A DNA stretch of 57,179 nt from an uncultured Collinsella sp. (GCA_902494625.1 CABUUB010000005.1:1-57179), one strand, 5' to 3'. Shown: positions 8,557 through 18,040, numbered from the stretch's first letter. Numbers and translations are program-made. The notes: generated by a model from the letters alone, not told the origin.

Positions 8557-8799
8557 ATGCATCTTGCAGATGACCCCAAGACCGACGCCATCTCCGCAGG
8601 CATCAACCTGCGCCATGTCGGCACCAAGCGCATCATGAGCCGCCTGGACGTTCAGATCCTCACCGGCATCGGACAATCCAGCGCCATCAAGCTCATGAAG
8701 TCCACCCACCACTGCTTTAGCATCGCCAACCAGTACTTCGTCATGGAAGAGGACCTGTTCGACTACTTCCACAAGCTAGCAGAGGGGGCGAGCGAGTAA
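8557..8799 (+). CDS. Small helix-turn-helix protein, possible excisionase or replication accessory
   Basis: Eighty residues. The central part (LTGIGQSSAIKLMKSTHHCFSIANQYFVMEEDLFDYF) reads like the excisionase/MerR-type HTH used in mobile elements: a short recognition helix, then a stretch linking to a pocket-reading aromatic patch. AAGGAG lies 8 bases before the ATG. Its stop overlaps the start of the ATPase gene by one base (TAATG), so the two are translationally coupled. It may direct excision, or it may load the ATPase next door; the coupling favours the second. Family assignment is tentative. Confidence 0.7.
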   Translation: MHLADDPKTDAISAGINLRHVGTKRIMSRLDVQILTGIGQSSAIKLMKSTHHCFSIANQYFVMEEDLFDYFHKLAEGASE

Positions 8800-9695
8800 T
8801 GCAGCGCCCGAACGTCAATCCCCTCGTCTTCGAGCTTGATGTGCTCGACGAGCACGTCCACGCCCTTCAGGAAGACAAGCCCATCGCCTCCTTCGGGCTC
8901 GACGCACTCAACAGCATCCTCGGCGGTGTCTACCCCGGGCTCAACTACGCAATCGGGACCGCCCCGGGCAAGGGCAAGACGACACTGGCACTCCAGGAGG
9001 CCGACAAGCTCGCGGCAGACGGGCACCCGGTAATCTACGTTTCCGCCGAGCTTCCCGCGCACAAGCTGATCGAGAAGAGTCTGGCGCGTCTCAGCGACGG
9101 CAAAGTCGCGTTGTCCGAGGTCTCCAGCTGCGCGACCCAGAATCACCCTAAGCACACGACTTTCGAGGCTGCACTCGACAAATATCGCACCCAGATCGCC
9201 CCCAATCTCTGCATCACCGGCCCGCTCAACACCGTGGAGCTCTCCAACCTCGTCGGGCTGGTAACGCGCGAGCGCGGCGAGGTCCCCATCGTCTTCATTG
9301 ACTACCTCCAGCTCCTCGCCTGCGGCGTCACGGCGGACCAGCAGTTCATCGACGAGCGATTGGCTATCACAGCATGCGTGGAGGGCCTCCGCGAAATCTC
9401 GAACCTCTATGGCTCTCCCGTCATCGCACTGAGCTCGACCACTCGCAAGTCCTACGATTCCGGGAAGTCGGCCAGGCCCAACCTCGCCATGTTCGGTGGT
9501 TCCTCCGCTGTCGAGTACGGCTTTGACTCGGTGCTCTACCTCGCCGATGACAATGACAAGCCCGAGTGGCCCTACGAGTCTCCCGCAACCGGCACGCCCC
9601 TCAAGCTCGTCGCCCTCAAGAACCGCTACGGCACGCTGGGCGAGTCCCGACTCGACTTCGACGGTGCGCGCGCCACCTTCCACGACAGGGGCTAG
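8799..9695 (+). CDS. DnaB/RecA-like hexameric ATPase
   Basis: A 298-residue single-domain ATPase like the C-terminal helicase domain of DnaB or KaiC-family proteins. Walker A is G53-TAPGKG-K60-T61, Walker B is VPIVFID168YLQLL, and an ALSSTTRK segment fits the sensor region. There is no DnaB N-terminal domain. Elements of this type may use such a protein for limited replication after excision or for strand unwinding in transfer. Coupled to the HTH gene upstream; the MobC-like gene follows after three bases. Confidence 0.85.
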   Translation: MQRPNVNPLVFELDVLDEHVHALQEDKPIASFGLDALNSILGGVYPGLNYAIGTAPGKGKTTLALQEADKLAADGHPVIYVSAELPAHKLIEKSLARLSDGKVALSEVSSCATQNHPKHTTFEAALDKYRTQIAPNLCITGPLNTVELSNLVGLVTRERGEVPIVFIDYLQLLACGVTADQQFIDERLAITACVEGLREISNLYGSPVIALSSTTRKSYDSGKSARPNLAMFGGSSAVEYGFDSVLYLADDNDKPEWPYESPATGTPLKLVALKNRYGTLGESRLDFDGARATFHDRG

Positions 9696-9698
9696 CCC

Positions 9699-10043
9699 AT
9701 GCGTGGCAAAGCCAAGACCGCGCATATAAACGTCCGCATGACCGAGGAGGAGCGTGCCGCCATCACGGTGCGCTCCTCCTCTTTTGGTATGGCCCCATCG
9801 ACGTTCATGCGCGAAGCCGCCCTCCTCATCGGTGAGAAGCCCGTCAGGATCGCCGACGAGGCGACGCTGCGGCAGCTTCTTCATCAGATGAAGAAGCAGG
9901 GCGGAAACCTCAACCAGGCCGTTTTCACCGCAAACGCCTATGGCGTGGATACGCAGACGGCCCAACAGCTCGCGGAGGCCGTCCGTCTGGTATCGAGCAC
10001 GGCCTCGCAGCTATCGAACCTCATCTCCAAGAATCGAGAATGA
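9699..10043 (+). CDS. MobC-like relaxosome accessory protein
   Basis: 114 residues. An N-terminal ribbon-helix-helix-like segment (IKTAHINVRMTEEER type; here TAHINVRMTEEERAAI) is followed by the signature GGNLNQAVFTAN, which is characteristic of MobC mobilization proteins. These bind oriT and help the relaxase open the strands. The stop overlaps the start of the coupling-protein gene by four bases (ATGA). Confidence 0.85.
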   Translation: MRGKAKTAHINVRMTEEERAAITVRSSSFGMAPSTFMREAALLIGEKPVRIADEATLRQLLHQMKKQGGNLNQAVFTANAYGVDTQTAQQLAEAVRLVSSTASQLSNLISKNRE

Positions 10044-11962
10044 TCATGAAAACCAAGATGCCCACAGCGCTCATATCATCTCTTCTCCTAGCGATCCTCG
10101 CATGCCCCGTCCTCGCCGTCCCCGTCGACGATTTCGTCGCCGGGACACCGTTAGGCGCGGCTGCGATTCCGTCGTCGTTCGGCGTGGATACCGTCCTCGG
10201 CTGGTGGCTCACTGGTGCGTTCACTGCTTGCCCGCTCGGAACCCTGCTGACCTTCCTCCTCGCCTTTTGCATCTGCGCTCTCATCGCCTACTCGACCACC
10301 CTCAACGCGAGGGCCGAGGACGGCGGCGTGCTCGGCGACGCCCACGTCAAGACGGGTCGCGAGGTCATAAAAGGGTCCATGACCTGGGACGGCTCGACGA
10401 ATCCCTCGTCACGTGGGTTCGTCTATGGGTTCACCAAGTATCACGGCAAACCCTGCTATCTCTACGAGCCCAAGAAGATGGCCTTCGTGTCAGGGGCCAC
10501 CGGGTCAGGTAAGAGTCGCTTCCTCTATCTCCCCTCAATCGACCTGCTCAGCTACGGCGGCGCTTCCAACGGATCCGAGCCCGCGACCCTAATCGTCTCA
10601 GACGTGAAGAACGAGCTCATAGAGCTCACGGGCGATGAGCTTGCCCGTCGTGGCTACCGCGTCCTCCTGCTCGATACGCAGCACCCCTATCGCGGCCAGA
10701 GGTTCAACCCACTCAAGCAGGTTCTCGACCTCCATGCCGAGGGGCGCGACCAGGAGGCCGAGCAGGCGGCGGACGCCATCGCGGAGCTCGTGGTGCAGGA
10801 TGACGAGAAGGGCAAGGGTTCGCACTGGACGGCATCGGCCAGGGGCCTGCTCTCGGCCCTGGTCCTGCTGGTCTCCATGTCTGACGAGTGTCCCGAGGGA
10901 TCGAGGCACCTCGCGACCGTCTGTGAGGTCTTGGACCGTGGCACCGAGGCCGAGGGCGACGACCCGGCCGAGCCCCTGAAGGCCGTCTTCCGCTCCCTGC
11001 CGAGCGGCCACCCCGCCAAGGGCAGGGCGTCGCAGTTCGTCTCCTCGGGCGGCAACGAGCTCAGGAGCATCCTCTCGACGCTCAAGGTGGCACTCCGCCC
11101 GTTCTCGTCCGCGCCGGTCGCATGGATGACCTCTGGCTCCGACATCGACCCGCGAACGGTGCTCACGGAGAAGAGTGCCGTCTTCCTCCACGTGCTCGAC
11201 GAGGGCTCCCCCTACAACTGCATAGCGGCGATATTCCTCTCGCAGCTCTGGGCTTCGGTCCAGGCGGTCGCGGACGTGAACGGCGGAAAACTCCCCCGCC
11301 CCGTGCAGATACTCGGCGACGAGTGGGGCAACCTCCCCCGCGTCGAGTGCCTGCCCGCGCTCCTCAGCCTAGGACGCAGCTACGGCATTTTCTGGGTCGG
11401 CGCGACGCAGGACGTATCCCAACTCAGCAAGTACGGCGAGAGAGACGGCCGCAGGAAGATCCTCGCGAACTGCGGCATCAAGGTCGCGATGAAGCTCGCC
11501 GAGGAGGAGGACCGCCGGTACTTCACCGAGCTCATCGGCAAGACCACGCGCCACACGCAGGGCACGAGCAACGGCAGGGCCGCGTCAGGCACGTCCTCCT
11601 CGACGTCCTACAGCGAGAGCGCCGACGACGTGATACACCCCTGGGAGTGGCGCGGCATGGCCCCGGACCGGGACGGGATCATCGTCGTGAAGCACGCGGA
11701 CAACGGTATGCCCGCATGTCGAGCCGGCGTCTTCCGCTCCCCCGTCACCGACTGCACCAACACGCCCACAAGGGAGCACTTCGACCTCGGGACCCCCGAG
11801 CACGAGGCGGAGAACCGTCGCGCCTACCAGCGCCGCCTCGACGAGTCAGCTGCTGGGAAGATGCGCGAGGAGGCCTCGACCTGGTGCCCAAAGTGGCCCG
11901 AGCCGGAGAAGAAGAACGGGAGCAAGCCGGGCGGCAAATTCAGCGGGCTCTCGCTCGACTAG
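10040..11962 (+). CDS. Type IV coupling protein (VirD4/TraG/TraD family)
   Basis: Membrane ATPase of 640 residues that delivers the relaxase-DNA complex to a mating channel. Two N-terminal hydrophobic segments (about 8-26 and 70-88) anchor it. Walker A is G152-ATGSG-K158-S, and Walker B lies in VQILGDEWGNLPRV. FWVGATQDVSQL and the late ANCGIKVAMKL segment are also typical of the TraG/VirD4 group. No mating-pair-formation genes accompany it, so it probably couples this element to a helper's channel. It begins inside the mobC stop and is followed 10 bases later by the relaxase. Confidence 0.93.
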   Translation: MIMKTKMPTALISSLLLAILACPVLAVPVDDFVAGTPLGAAAIPSSFGVDTVLGWWLTGAFTACPLGTLLTFLLAFCICALIAYSTTLNARAEDGGVLGDAHVKTGREVIKGSMTWDGSTNPSSRGFVYGFTKYHGKPCYLYEPKKMAFVSGATGSGKSRFLYLPSIDLLSYGGASNGSEPATLIVSDVKNELIELTGDELARRGYRVLLLDTQHPYRGQRFNPLKQVLDLHAEGRDQEAEQAADAIAELVVQDDEKGKGSHWTASARGLLSALVLLVSMSDECPEGSRHLATVCEVLDRGTEAEGDDPAEPLKAVFRSLPSGHPAKGRASQFVSSGGNELRSILSTLKVALRPFSSAPVAWMTSGSDIDPRTVLTEKSAVFLHVLDEGSPYNCIAAIFLSQLWASVQAVADVNGGKLPRPVQILGDEWGNLPRVECLPALLSLGRSYGIFWVGATQDVSQLSKYGERDGRRKILANCGIKVAMKLAEEEDRRYFTELIGKTTRHTQGTSNGRAASGTSSSTSYSESADDVIHPWEWRGMAPDRDGIIVVKHADNGMPACRAGVFRSPVTDCTNTPTREHFDLGTPEHEAENRRAYQRRLDESAAGKMREEASTWCPKWPEPEKKNGSKPGGKFSGLSLD

Positions 11963-11972
11963 GGAGGCGACC

Positions 11973-12911
11973 ATGACGGCGATAAAGCAGACGAGCGTCT
12001 GCAGCGAGAGGCACCTCGCGAGACTCAGGGACTACCTCTCCTGGGACCGCGACAAGGCGCTCGCCCACGGCACGCAGAACATCATCGACGATGACCGCTG
12101 GTTTCAGGAGATGGCGGACACGAGGGCGGCCATGGGTCACGACAGGCCCGGCAAGGCCGGTGCCAAGTGCACCTACATGCAGCACCAGATACTCGGGTTC
12201 CTCCCAGACGAGTGCGACCTCAACGGCGGGAAGATGACGCCGGAGCTGTGCATGCGCTATGCGAGGGAGTACGTGGCCGAGCGCTACCCCAACCAGGAGG
12301 TCGTGATGGTGCTGCACCGCGAGCGCTGCCGCGCGGACGCCACCGACCGCTACGCCGTGCACCTCGGCATCAACCGCAGTGATCTGGAAACCGGCCGAAG
12401 GCTCGACGAGGGCCCCGCCCGAAAGGCGGCAGCATCACGCGTGAAGACCGTCCGTACCCTGGACGAGAGGTACGGCCTCAGGCAGCTTGAGCGCGGCAAG
12501 GCCAACTCGCGCGTCCACGCGAGGCAACCCGGCACGGAAGAGCGCGACATGGCCCGAAAGGGGCAGGCCGAGCGCTCGGAGAACGCCCGCATCCGCGTCG
12601 CGGTCGCCCGCCGGATCGAGGAGGTCGGGCGCATGCGCGACTGCCCCGACCGGATGGGCGAGCTTGAGCGGCGGCTCAGGCGGGACGGCATCGAGCTCGC
12701 CAGGTCGAAGGGCGGGGGCCTCCAGTACCGCTTCCCCTCGGAGTCTCTCGGGGGCATGAGGAAGGTCAACGGCGGAAGGCTCGGCTTTGCCGTCGACCGC
12801 TCGACCGGCATCGCCGTCCGCTTCACGCTGCGCGGGATAGCGACGGCGATGAGGGCGTTCTGGGAGCTTGAGCGCAAGGCGCTCGAGAACCAGAACGGGC
12901 GAGGGGACTGA
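11973..12911 (+). CDS. Relaxase / mobilization nuclease
   Basis: 312 residues, short for a relaxase. QHQILGFLPDE, PELCMRYAREYVAERYPNQE and a metal-site-like block with H115 and H130-x3-N134 (YAVHLGINRSDLETGRRLDEG) match the core of MOBP-like relaxases, which nick oriT and stay attached to the 5' end. The usual HxH pair is reduced: the first histidine position is alanine here (A128-V-H130), with H115 the other candidate ligand. The C-terminal half is basic and repeats arginine-rich helices. It is the last gene of the mobilization operon; a strong terminator follows 7 bases after the stop. Confidence 0.8.
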   Translation: MTAIKQTSVCSERHLARLRDYLSWDRDKALAHGTQNIIDDDRWFQEMADTRAAMGHDRPGKAGAKCTYMQHQILGFLPDECDLNGGKMTPELCMRYAREYVAERYPNQEVVMVLHRERCRADATDRYAVHLGINRSDLETGRRLDEGPARKAAASRVKTVRTLDERYGLRQLERGKANSRVHARQPGTEERDMARKGQAERSENARIRVAVARRIEEVGRMRDCPDRMGELERRLRRDGIELARSKGGGLQYRFPSESLGGMRKVNGGRLGFAVDRSTGIAVRFTLRGIATAMRAFWELERKALENQNGRGD

Positions 12912-12918
12912 GCATTTG

Positions 12919-12951
12919 GGCCGGGACGCAACAGGCGTCCCGGCCCCTTTT
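12919..12951 (+). terminator. Rho-independent terminator of the mobilization operon
   Basis: A perfect 11-bp stem, GGCCGGGACGC with its complement around AACAG, then CCTTTT. Begins seven bases after the relaxase stop. Confidence 0.9.
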
Positions 12952-13396
12952 GGCGAGAGCGACTTCGGAGCGGTTCGCCCCCGCCGCAGGCGGCAAGATG
13001 ATTCCGTGCAACGGAATCCATATCTTGCCCGCACGGAGCGAGCCACTTGCCAGGGGCAACGCGAGCCCGGGCGGGTGAGCGCCGGCTGAGCCGACGCCGA
13101 GGAGACACGACCCTGGGGAGCGTCGTACGACGGCGCTCGGCGACCCGGCGCGAGAGGCCCCGCCCGGCGACCACGGCGGAGCGATGGCGACTTCCGGAAG
13201 CCATCGAGCGCAGCCGTTCGGCGGGCGGGGCCGGCGTGAGCGGAGGCGGACGAAACGCGACCCATGGGGAGCGTTGCAGGGAGCCGCAGCGAGAGCGACG
13301 CCTCGCGTCGCGGGGGACCCGCCCATGAGCGGGACCCATCGGCCGCAAGGCCGATTGCTACGCCTCGACCCTCAGGGGCGGGTCCATGGCGCGAGC
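12952..13396. other. G+C-rich non-coding block between the mobilization and defence modules
   Basis: 445 bases between the convergent mobilization and defence operons, with no supportable gene. Apart from the nested repeat at 12992-13029 it holds many short G+C-rich inverted repeats, for example CATGAGCGGGACCCATCGG facing the GGGCGGGTCC before the DUF262 stop. Some of these may terminate the minus-strand defence operon. Confidence 0.5.
12992..13029. promoter_or_regulatory. Nested inverted repeat, candidate oriT
   Basis: An outer GGCAAGAT/ATCTTGCC pair encloses an inner ATTCCGT/ACGGAAT pair around GCA. It is the only well-formed nested palindrome in the non-coding block next to the relaxase gene, and relaxase nick sites are commonly flanked by such repeats. 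oriT is more often upstream of mobC, so the placement is unusual. Candidate only. Confidence 0.4.
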
Positions 13397-15166
13397 CTAC
13401 AACTGCTCGTACGCCCTCTTCACCAGCTCGCCCATGAGACGTCTGCGCCTGCCGAGGAACTCCTCGTAATCGAGGTCCTCGAACCCTATGGGCAGGGCAT
13501 GCTCCTCGCAGTTGCGGCGGTACTCGTCCTCCCCCAGCGAGTCGCGGTACTTCCTGACGTACTCGCTCGGGGCGTCGTCCGAGATGTAGATGTTGTTCTG
13601 GTAGTCCACGAGGGTGAAGTTGCCCCTGTTGCTACGCTGCGAGAGGTAGCCCCTGGACTTCAGGTAGTTGTCCGGGAACAGGTGGTGCTTGTCCAGCGCC
13701 TTCTTCGAGCCCGACGAGCCCATGAGCAGGAGCTGGGACAGCGGGGCCGTGCTGAACAGTGCCTTGGCACCGAGCACAACCTGAGCCGCGACGAAGCCCC
13801 ACCAGGTCGGACCCGTCGCCTCGTTTGCATCGAGGGAGCTGGGCAGCGAAATGGAGAAATAATCGTCCGTCATGATGGCGGCAAGCCTACGGTCGAAGTA
13901 CGCCTGGAACTCGTCGGCAGTATCAAGGCGCGAGACGTCGTTAAGCTGCTGCTCGAACTCGGATTCGAAGGACCCCACATAGAGCCCCGTTATGGCTGCG
14001 GCGAAATACCAGCGTCGCACGAGCCTGCGCACAGCCAGCGGCTCCATGTCGAACTCATAGCGCCCGATAAGGTAGAACGCATAGCAGAACATGAGCGCGT
14101 TGCCCGACCCCACCTGGTCGGAGCAGACGTAGCCCGCCTCCGCCAGCGTGTTGATGAAGGCATGCCAGTTGTTCAAGTCAAGCACGAGATCGAGGGCGCG
14201 ACCGAACGTGGCAAAGTTCTCGGCTCGCGTCTCGAGCGTCGTTTCCTTTGTCTTGAGATCTCGCCCGCGAAGAATCTGGTAGGCATAACGCAGGCGACCC
14301 CTCTTGAACCCCACGCCCACCGTGGCGCGAATGATATGCGTCGGCGAGACGGTCATGAGCGGGTTGTACGAGGTGCCCTTTGCGGGCGCATGGCTCATGG
14401 CGCAGAACTCCTCTATACGCTCCCTCATGGCAGGTTCGTAGACCGAAAGCAGGGTCATGATGAAGTCATCCTGCTTAAGCGCCTGCCCTTGCGAGTTCAC
14501 ACGCACAAAGATGTCCGATACGGTCTCCTCGTCAGCCGATTCGGAAATCTCCAGCGTCGGCAGAAGATAACGCTCAAGCCCGAGTAATGCGTTGAGCCCG
14601 CTCTCGACGGCATCCTCGCCGTCATCGTCGAGTTCGGGTTCTCCCTTTTTGGCATTCGCCTCGTTAAGGCGCTTGATGAACGCCCTGCGATAGGCGCTCA
14701 GCTTGTTGTCGTGGTTCGCCGCGAAGGCCTCGGATACGTCCGGCACATAGCGCGAATCCTTCTCGGTCGAGGCGTCGGCATTCTTGAATGAGCGTGCGAT
14801 GGGGTCGTAGGCGACCTTCACCGTTCGCTCCCTGAAGTTCTTGTCTCGCACGGGTACGCCGTACAGAGAGCTCAAGAGGGCAGTGAGCCTCTGCTGTCCG
14901 TCGATGACAAGGGACTTGGGGACGGTATACACCTTTTGGTTCGAGCCTATGGCAGACCTCTTGCCCGCATCATCGCTCGGAGAGTCCCACAACATCACAT
15001 AGCCGATAGGGTATCCGCGGAGCATGGAATCAAGCAGATCACGGACCTTTTCGTTTCCCCACACGAAGGGTCGTTGCAGGTCGGGCAGGCCGATCTTGCC
15101 CGTCTGAACATCCTTCAGGATGTTACCAACCGCCAGCGATATGGGGTTATAGATGGAGTTTGGCAC
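13397..15166 (-). CDS. DUF262 nuclease-like defence protein
   Basis: 589 residues. The N-terminal DUF262 (ParB/Srx-like) domain is clear: LPDLQRPFVW at 27-36 and the signature I88-DGQQRLTAL. The C-terminal region has K493-H494-H495-LFPDNYL followed by NFTLVD, which fits the DUF1524 HNH-like nuclease usually paired with DUF262. Related GmrSD and BrxU proteins cut modified DNA using NTPs. The GTG start overlaps the upstream restriction gene's stop by one base (TAGTG), so the pair is translated together. Expected role: phage or foreign-DNA defence alongside its partner. Exact substrate is unknown. Confidence 0.88.
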   Translation of the reverse strand: MPNSIYNPISLAVGNILKDVQTGKIGLPDLQRPFVWGNEKVRDLLDSMLRGYPIGYVMLWDSPSDDAGKRSAIGSNQKVYTVPKSLVIDGQQRLTALLSSLYGVPVRDKNFRERTVKVAYDPIARSFKNADASTEKDSRYVPDVSEAFAANHDNKLSAYRRAFIKRLNEANAKKGEPELDDDGEDAVESGLNALLGLERYLLPTLEISESADEETVSDIFVRVNSQGQALKQDDFIMTLLSVYEPAMRERIEEFCAMSHAPAKGTSYNPLMTVSPTHIIRATVGVGFKRGRLRYAYQILRGRDLKTKETTLETRAENFATFGRALDLVLDLNNWHAFINTLAEAGYVCSDQVGSGNALMFCYAFYLIGRYEFDMEPLAVRRLVRRWYFAAAITGLYVGSFESEFEQQLNDVSRLDTADEFQAYFDRRLAAIMTDDYFSISLPSSLDANEATGPTWWGFVAAQVVLGAKALFSTAPLSQLLLMGSSGSKKALDKHHLFPDNYLKSRGYLSQRSNRGNFTLVDYQNNIYISDDAPSEYVRKYRDSLGEDEYRRNCEEHALPIGFEDLDYEEFLGRRRRLMGELVKRAYEQL

Positions 15167-17994
15167 TATAGTTCACCGGCCTTCTTGGCGTACAGGTTGA
15201 AAAGATGGGCGACTATCTTCTCCTCGTCCCCACCGAAGTCGACGCCATAGGCGGCTTCGACGGCGGCGTCGAGCGCCTTGTGCGCTGTCATCAGCTCGGG
15301 GAAGAACGTCTCGTTCTTGGGATCGTACATATCCGCGAGCGTCGCACCTTCTTGGGCATCCCGGGCGTCGAGCACGGCTTGGGCGCAGCGTTCAACCTCG
15401 TTCCTTTGCTCTTCACTGGGCTCGGGCCATACGAAGTTGTTGTAGACGATTCCGCCGGAATAGCGGTAATCGGATTTGAGCCGCCCCGCGACCGTGCGCA
15501 TCCATGCGTTGTGGAGCTGTGACTGAAGGACGCCAAAGTGATAGAGCGTCGCATTGGGTATTAGAAACACCAAGTCACTGCACAACGTCTCAGACCCGAC
15601 AAACCCCATAGGGATATACCTTCTACGCTCTGACGAGACTTTGGGGACAATGATGGCAGTCGAATTAGGAATGATTTCGGTACCGAAATGGTTCGGCCTC
15701 TCGGCTGCTTTCAAGGTCTGCTTCCTCGAGCTACTCAGGCGATAGTTTCTAACGTTCTCGATTCTCTCCCTACAACAAGGAAGGCCCTTGAGATCGGCCC
15801 ACGAAGCCTCCCCCAACCACAGGCACCATCTCTCAATACCCCGTATGAACTCCTGCGATCCAAGCCATTTATGAAAGTACTTCTCAGCCGCGGGCTCTTT
15901 CGAAAGGAACGCCGCCTTCTCCTCCGGTGTGAACAGATAGTTGCCGCCATCAATCGGTTGAGAGCCGATACCGATAGCGGGCACGTCCGACAAAGGCTTG
16001 CTTCTGTTCCAGATGAAAGCGTCGGGCGCGTTCTTCAGATAGGCGTTGAGCCGAGGAACGGCAATCCGGTCTTCGTCGGAATCGGGCGTCGCATGATAGA
16101 AGAGCGTCTTGTTCCCCGCTTCGCGGGAGAACCCGACGATGACGCAGAACACGTGTGCCTTGTCCGCCGCCTCGTTGTCCCAGCGGAAGGTGTTGTGTGC
16201 GAAATCGATATGGATGCCCATGTCATGCAGGGGTTTCCAGAGGTTGGCGACCTGCTCGCCCTGACATATCGAGTTGGTAGAGACCAGGGCGCAGCGCGTG
16301 CGCTTTCCCTGCGTGAACCTCGCGGCCTTCATGTACCAGGCCCCGCAGTAGTCGATGTTGCCCGCGTTCTTCGCTCCATCGAAGACCTCAAGGAGCTCTG
16401 CCTTCTGCTCCTTGGATTGGTTGCGAGCACCCAGGAACGGCGGGTTGCCCACAAGATAAGTAAGGTCATCGGGGAACACCTCGGACCAATCGGTCTTGAG
16501 GGCGTTGCCCTCATGAAGGTTGCTGAGGCTCCTGAGCGGCAGGAAGTCGAAGTCATAACCGACGTATATCTCCTGCGTCTTTCGGAGCATCTGCTCCTCG
16601 GTGATCCAAAGGGCGGTCTTGGCGACCGAGACGGCGAAGTCGTTAATCTCGATGCCGTACAGTTGATCGAGAGAAACGCGGACGGGGCTATCCTGCGCAA
16701 TGACGAGGGACGTCTGCCCCGCGTTGCCGGTCTCCTCGCTGAGCTCGTCCTCGATGATTCGGTTCTCGATGGTGCGCAGCTGCCGGTACGCCTCGGTAAG
16801 GAAGTTGCCCGAGCCGCATGCCGGGTCGCCGATGGTGATGGAGGCCACCTTGTCGTGCAGCCTCGCCAGGGCCTGCTTGCGCTTGGCAGCCGTCCTCTCG
16901 CCCTCGGCCTCGTGCAGCTCATCCCACAGCTCGTCGAGGAAGAGCGGCCTGAGGCAGCGCTCGATATTCTCGACGCTCGTGTAGTGCATGCCCCCGGCAT
17001 GGCGCGTCTCGGGGTTCAGCGTGCCCTCGAACACGCCGCCGAAGATGACGCCCGAGATCTCGCGCCAGTCGAAGTCCTGGGACGCGTCGGTGATGGCTTC
17101 GAGGATCTCCGGGGTCATCTGCGGGACGATGATGGAGGAGTCGGCGAACAGACCGCCGTTCACGTAGGGGAAGGCCGCGAGGTCCTCGTCCATGTACTCG
17201 TCCCGCTTGTCCAGGGGCGTGTCGATCGCCTCGAACAGGTCCACCAGCTTGCGGCGGAGCTTGGCAGGGTCACCCTCGCAGTACCTACCGAACGCCTGGT
17301 GCGATTGCAGGAGGTCGGCGTCCTCGGCGTAGAGCAGAAAAATGATACGGGTGATGAGCACGTTGAGGGAGCGCTGCTCCTCCTGCGCGCGCTCGTCCTT
17401 CTCCTCGATGTGGTGGTACTGCTTGGCGAGGGCATCGTAGAGCCTAGAGACGTAGGCCCCGGCCTCGATGGAGAGCTGCTGCTCTTTGTGCAGGCGGCTC
17501 GTCTCGTTGGAGGTCAGGAAGGACAGAAGATACAGACTGTCCGGGAGCTCTTCGAGGGAGAACTCCTGCACGGTGTCCTCGGGTCTCTCGTTGTCGAGGT
17601 CGTAGAGACGGAAGGTCCCGAAGTTGCACGTCATCACCCAGCGGGGGCGCTCAGAGTACGGCAGGTGCCGCGCGTACCACATGGCCTGCTGAAGCGGCGT
17701 CTCCATGCCGCCGTTCCTGGGTTCGGGCTTGTCGAGGTCGATGCCCCACGACTTCTGCTCGCACAGGAAGTTGTGGTCGGAGACGAACACGTCGATGCGA
17801 CGGCCTCTCACCTTCCGCTCGAAGTCAACGAAGCTGTCTATGGTGTTGGACGGGATGCCCAGGACGTTGATGAGCAGGTCGACCCAGAACTTCTGCGTAT
17901 CCTGCTGCTCGTTGTTGGAGCCTGCGGGGATGGCACCGAGGCGCTTCTTCCACCGTTTGACGAACTCCTTTGCCTCTTTCTTGCTGGCAGGCAT
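15166..17994 (-). CDS. Type IIL (MmeI-like) restriction-modification enzyme
   Basis: A single 942-residue polypeptide. The N-terminal region has a PD-(D/E)xK-like nuclease site (D68, then E79-Q-K81 in DVFVSDHNFLCEQK). The central N6-adenine methyltransferase has motif I G389-DPACGSGNF and motif IV N517-PPF. The C-terminal part (IPNSTAIIVPKVSSERRRYI, VLQSQLHNAWMR) resembles the target-recognition end of MmeI/type IIG enzymes. Such proteins cut and methylate by themselves, with no separate specificity subunit. AGGAGGTC lies six bases before the ATG. It is the first gene of the cargo operon with the DUF262 gene. Confidence 0.92.
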   Translation of the reverse strand: MPASKKEAKEFVKRWKKRLGAIPAGSNNEQQDTQKFWVDLLINVLGIPSNTIDSFVDFERKVRGRRIDVFVSDHNFLCEQKSWGIDLDKPEPRNGGMETPLQQAMWYARHLPYSERPRWVMTCNFGTFRLYDLDNERPEDTVQEFSLEELPDSLYLLSFLTSNETSRLHKEQQLSIEAGAYVSRLYDALAKQYHHIEEKDERAQEEQRSLNVLITRIIFLLYAEDADLLQSHQAFGRYCEGDPAKLRRKLVDLFEAIDTPLDKRDEYMDEDLAAFPYVNGGLFADSSIIVPQMTPEILEAITDASQDFDWREISGVIFGGVFEGTLNPETRHAGGMHYTSVENIERCLRPLFLDELWDELHEAEGERTAAKRKQALARLHDKVASITIGDPACGSGNFLTEAYRQLRTIENRIIEDELSEETGNAGQTSLVIAQDSPVRVSLDQLYGIEINDFAVSVAKTALWITEEQMLRKTQEIYVGYDFDFLPLRSLSNLHEGNALKTDWSEVFPDDLTYLVGNPPFLGARNQSKEQKAELLEVFDGAKNAGNIDYCGAWYMKAARFTQGKRTRCALVSTNSICQGEQVANLWKPLHDMGIHIDFAHNTFRWDNEAADKAHVFCVIVGFSREAGNKTLFYHATPDSDEDRIAVPRLNAYLKNAPDAFIWNRSKPLSDVPAIGIGSQPIDGGNYLFTPEEKAAFLSKEPAAEKYFHKWLGSQEFIRGIERWCLWLGEASWADLKGLPCCRERIENVRNYRLSSSRKQTLKAAERPNHFGTEIIPNSTAIIVPKVSSERRRYIPMGFVGSETLCSDLVFLIPNATLYHFGVLQSQLHNAWMRTVAGRLKSDYRYSGGIVYNNFVWPEPSEEQRNEVERCAQAVLDARDAQEGATLADMYDPKNETFFPELMTAHKALDAAVEAAYGVDFGGDEEKIVAHLFNLYAKKAGEL

Positions 17995-18040
17995 ACCGGA
18001 CCTCCTGCGTCGTTGTCACTTTCGGACAATTTTAAGGGGT

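Noticed and set aside
13184..14587. 467-codon open frame on the plus strand over the DUF262 gene
   Set aside because: Antisense to the DUF262 gene with its conserved IDGQQRL motif; low-complexity composition.
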